Source: CAVRQM01 sp963732775 (lineage in GTDB: Bacteria; Pseudomonadota; Alphaproteobacteria; Acetobacterales; Acetobacteraceae). Taken from it: a stretch of DNA of 64,000 nt. Position numbers and translations under genes: made by a program. The notes under the pieces are model-generated. The model was given only the letters and a program-made list of their open reading frames with translations, was not told the DNA's origin and did no database searches. The stretch is from NCBI GenBank assembly GCA_963732775.1, contig CAVTAR010000001.1, forward strand, positions 2,108,001-2,172,000. Reading direction: 5' to 3'. Shown here piece by piece: positions 63,875 through 64,000 of the stretch; within the stretch, counting starts at the first letter, position 1; every line of letters begins with the position of its first letter.

Positions 63875-64000
63875 CGCGCCGCCTCGGTGTTCTGGAAGCC
63901 CCGCTCGGCCTCCTCGCCGAAGCCGCGGCACGGGTCGTCCCGCCCGGGCGCGGGCGGCTGCCAGACGATGGCCTCGACCCGGCCGGCGGCCGCGGCGCGC
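63871..64000 (-). CDS. Urea carboxylase-associated protein UAAP1 (DUF1989), C-terminal fragment
   Basis: The reading frame runs in from the window edge and ends at 63871. The last 40 or so residues include VEAIVWQPPAP, DDPCRGFGEEAERGFQNTE, which fit the C-terminus of the partner DUF1989 protein usually placed before UAAP2. The start lies beyond the window. Confidence 0.7.
   Translation of the reverse strand, partial: RAAAAGRVEAIVWQPPAPGRDDPCRGFGEEAERGFQNTEAAR

Overview
The window is a very GC-rich chromosomal segment with dense, operon-rich coding, mostly GTG/ATG starts and many 4-base stop/start overlaps. Gene content (FrcBCA-type fructose importer, Entner-Doudoroff genes zwf and edd, purQ-purL-bolA-grxD, an arsR-aqpS-arsC operon, DUF1289, BolA/Grx4, GatCAB) points to an alphaproteobacterium, probably Rhodospirillales/Acetobacteraceae-like. 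The taxonomy is an inference from gene content only.

Layout. 1-8.2 kb: 3' end of a glutamine-synthetase-family gene, a DoxX-like membrane protein, two unrecognised secreted proteins, a frameshifted amidohydrolase, and a DUF4331 / TPR / HupE-UreJ exported-protein module. 8.2-12.2 kb (minus): purQ, purL, bolA, grxD and a 4HBT thioesterase. 12.3-14.4 kb: LysR regulator and iron-type alcohol dehydrogenase. 14.7-19.3 kb: fructose importer frcB-frcC-frcA followed by zwf. 19.3-23.4 kb: an orphan two-gene pair, an acyl-CoA ligase, an aminotransferase and a small secreted protein. 23.5-27.4 kb (minus): polyol-type ABC importer with a short-chain dehydrogenase but no ATPase in view. 27.6-31.1 kb: glycine-rich RTX-like protein and edd. 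31.2-34.2 kb: arsenic operon arsR-aqpS-arsC, divergent from an ArsR-SRPBCC-DUF899 operon. 34.3-38.4 kb: ruvX, then gatC-gatA-[AT-rich orphan gene]-gatB. 38.5 kb: tRNA-Ser(GCU). 38.7-44.1 kb: dipeptide/oligopeptide ABC operon. 44.1-55.3 kb (minus): an 11-gene, tightly overlapping sugar/sugar-acid operon. 55.5-58.8 kb: katG divergent from oxyR. 58.9-59.7 kb: methyltransferase and DUF1289. 59.7-64 kb (minus): urea (or guanidine) carboxylase with its two DUF1989 partners, the last cut by the window end.

The most interesting region is the 44.1-55.3 kb operon. It joins a UxuA-type dehydratase, an RraA-fold protein, an FCD-GntR regulator, a ribose-type ABC importer, an SDR, an aldose-epimerase-like protein, an APH-fold kinase, a divergent enolase paralog with changed active-site residues, and a YbhE-type lactonase. 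That set suggests an uncharacterised sugar or sugar-acid route ending in an enolase-like step. Other points of note are an AT-rich gene wedged between gatA and gatB with 4-base overlaps on both sides, a palindromic repeat inserted in frame in purL, and short tandem repeats at the edd 3' end, in oxyR and at the uxuA/rraA junction.

Twelve genes carry frameshifts. Where I could work out the repair it is a single gained or lost base, nearly always G or C next to an identical base, and the flanking protein sequence stays well conserved. Sequencing error is therefore at least as likely as true gene decay; these genes are listed as pseudogene type with that caveat.
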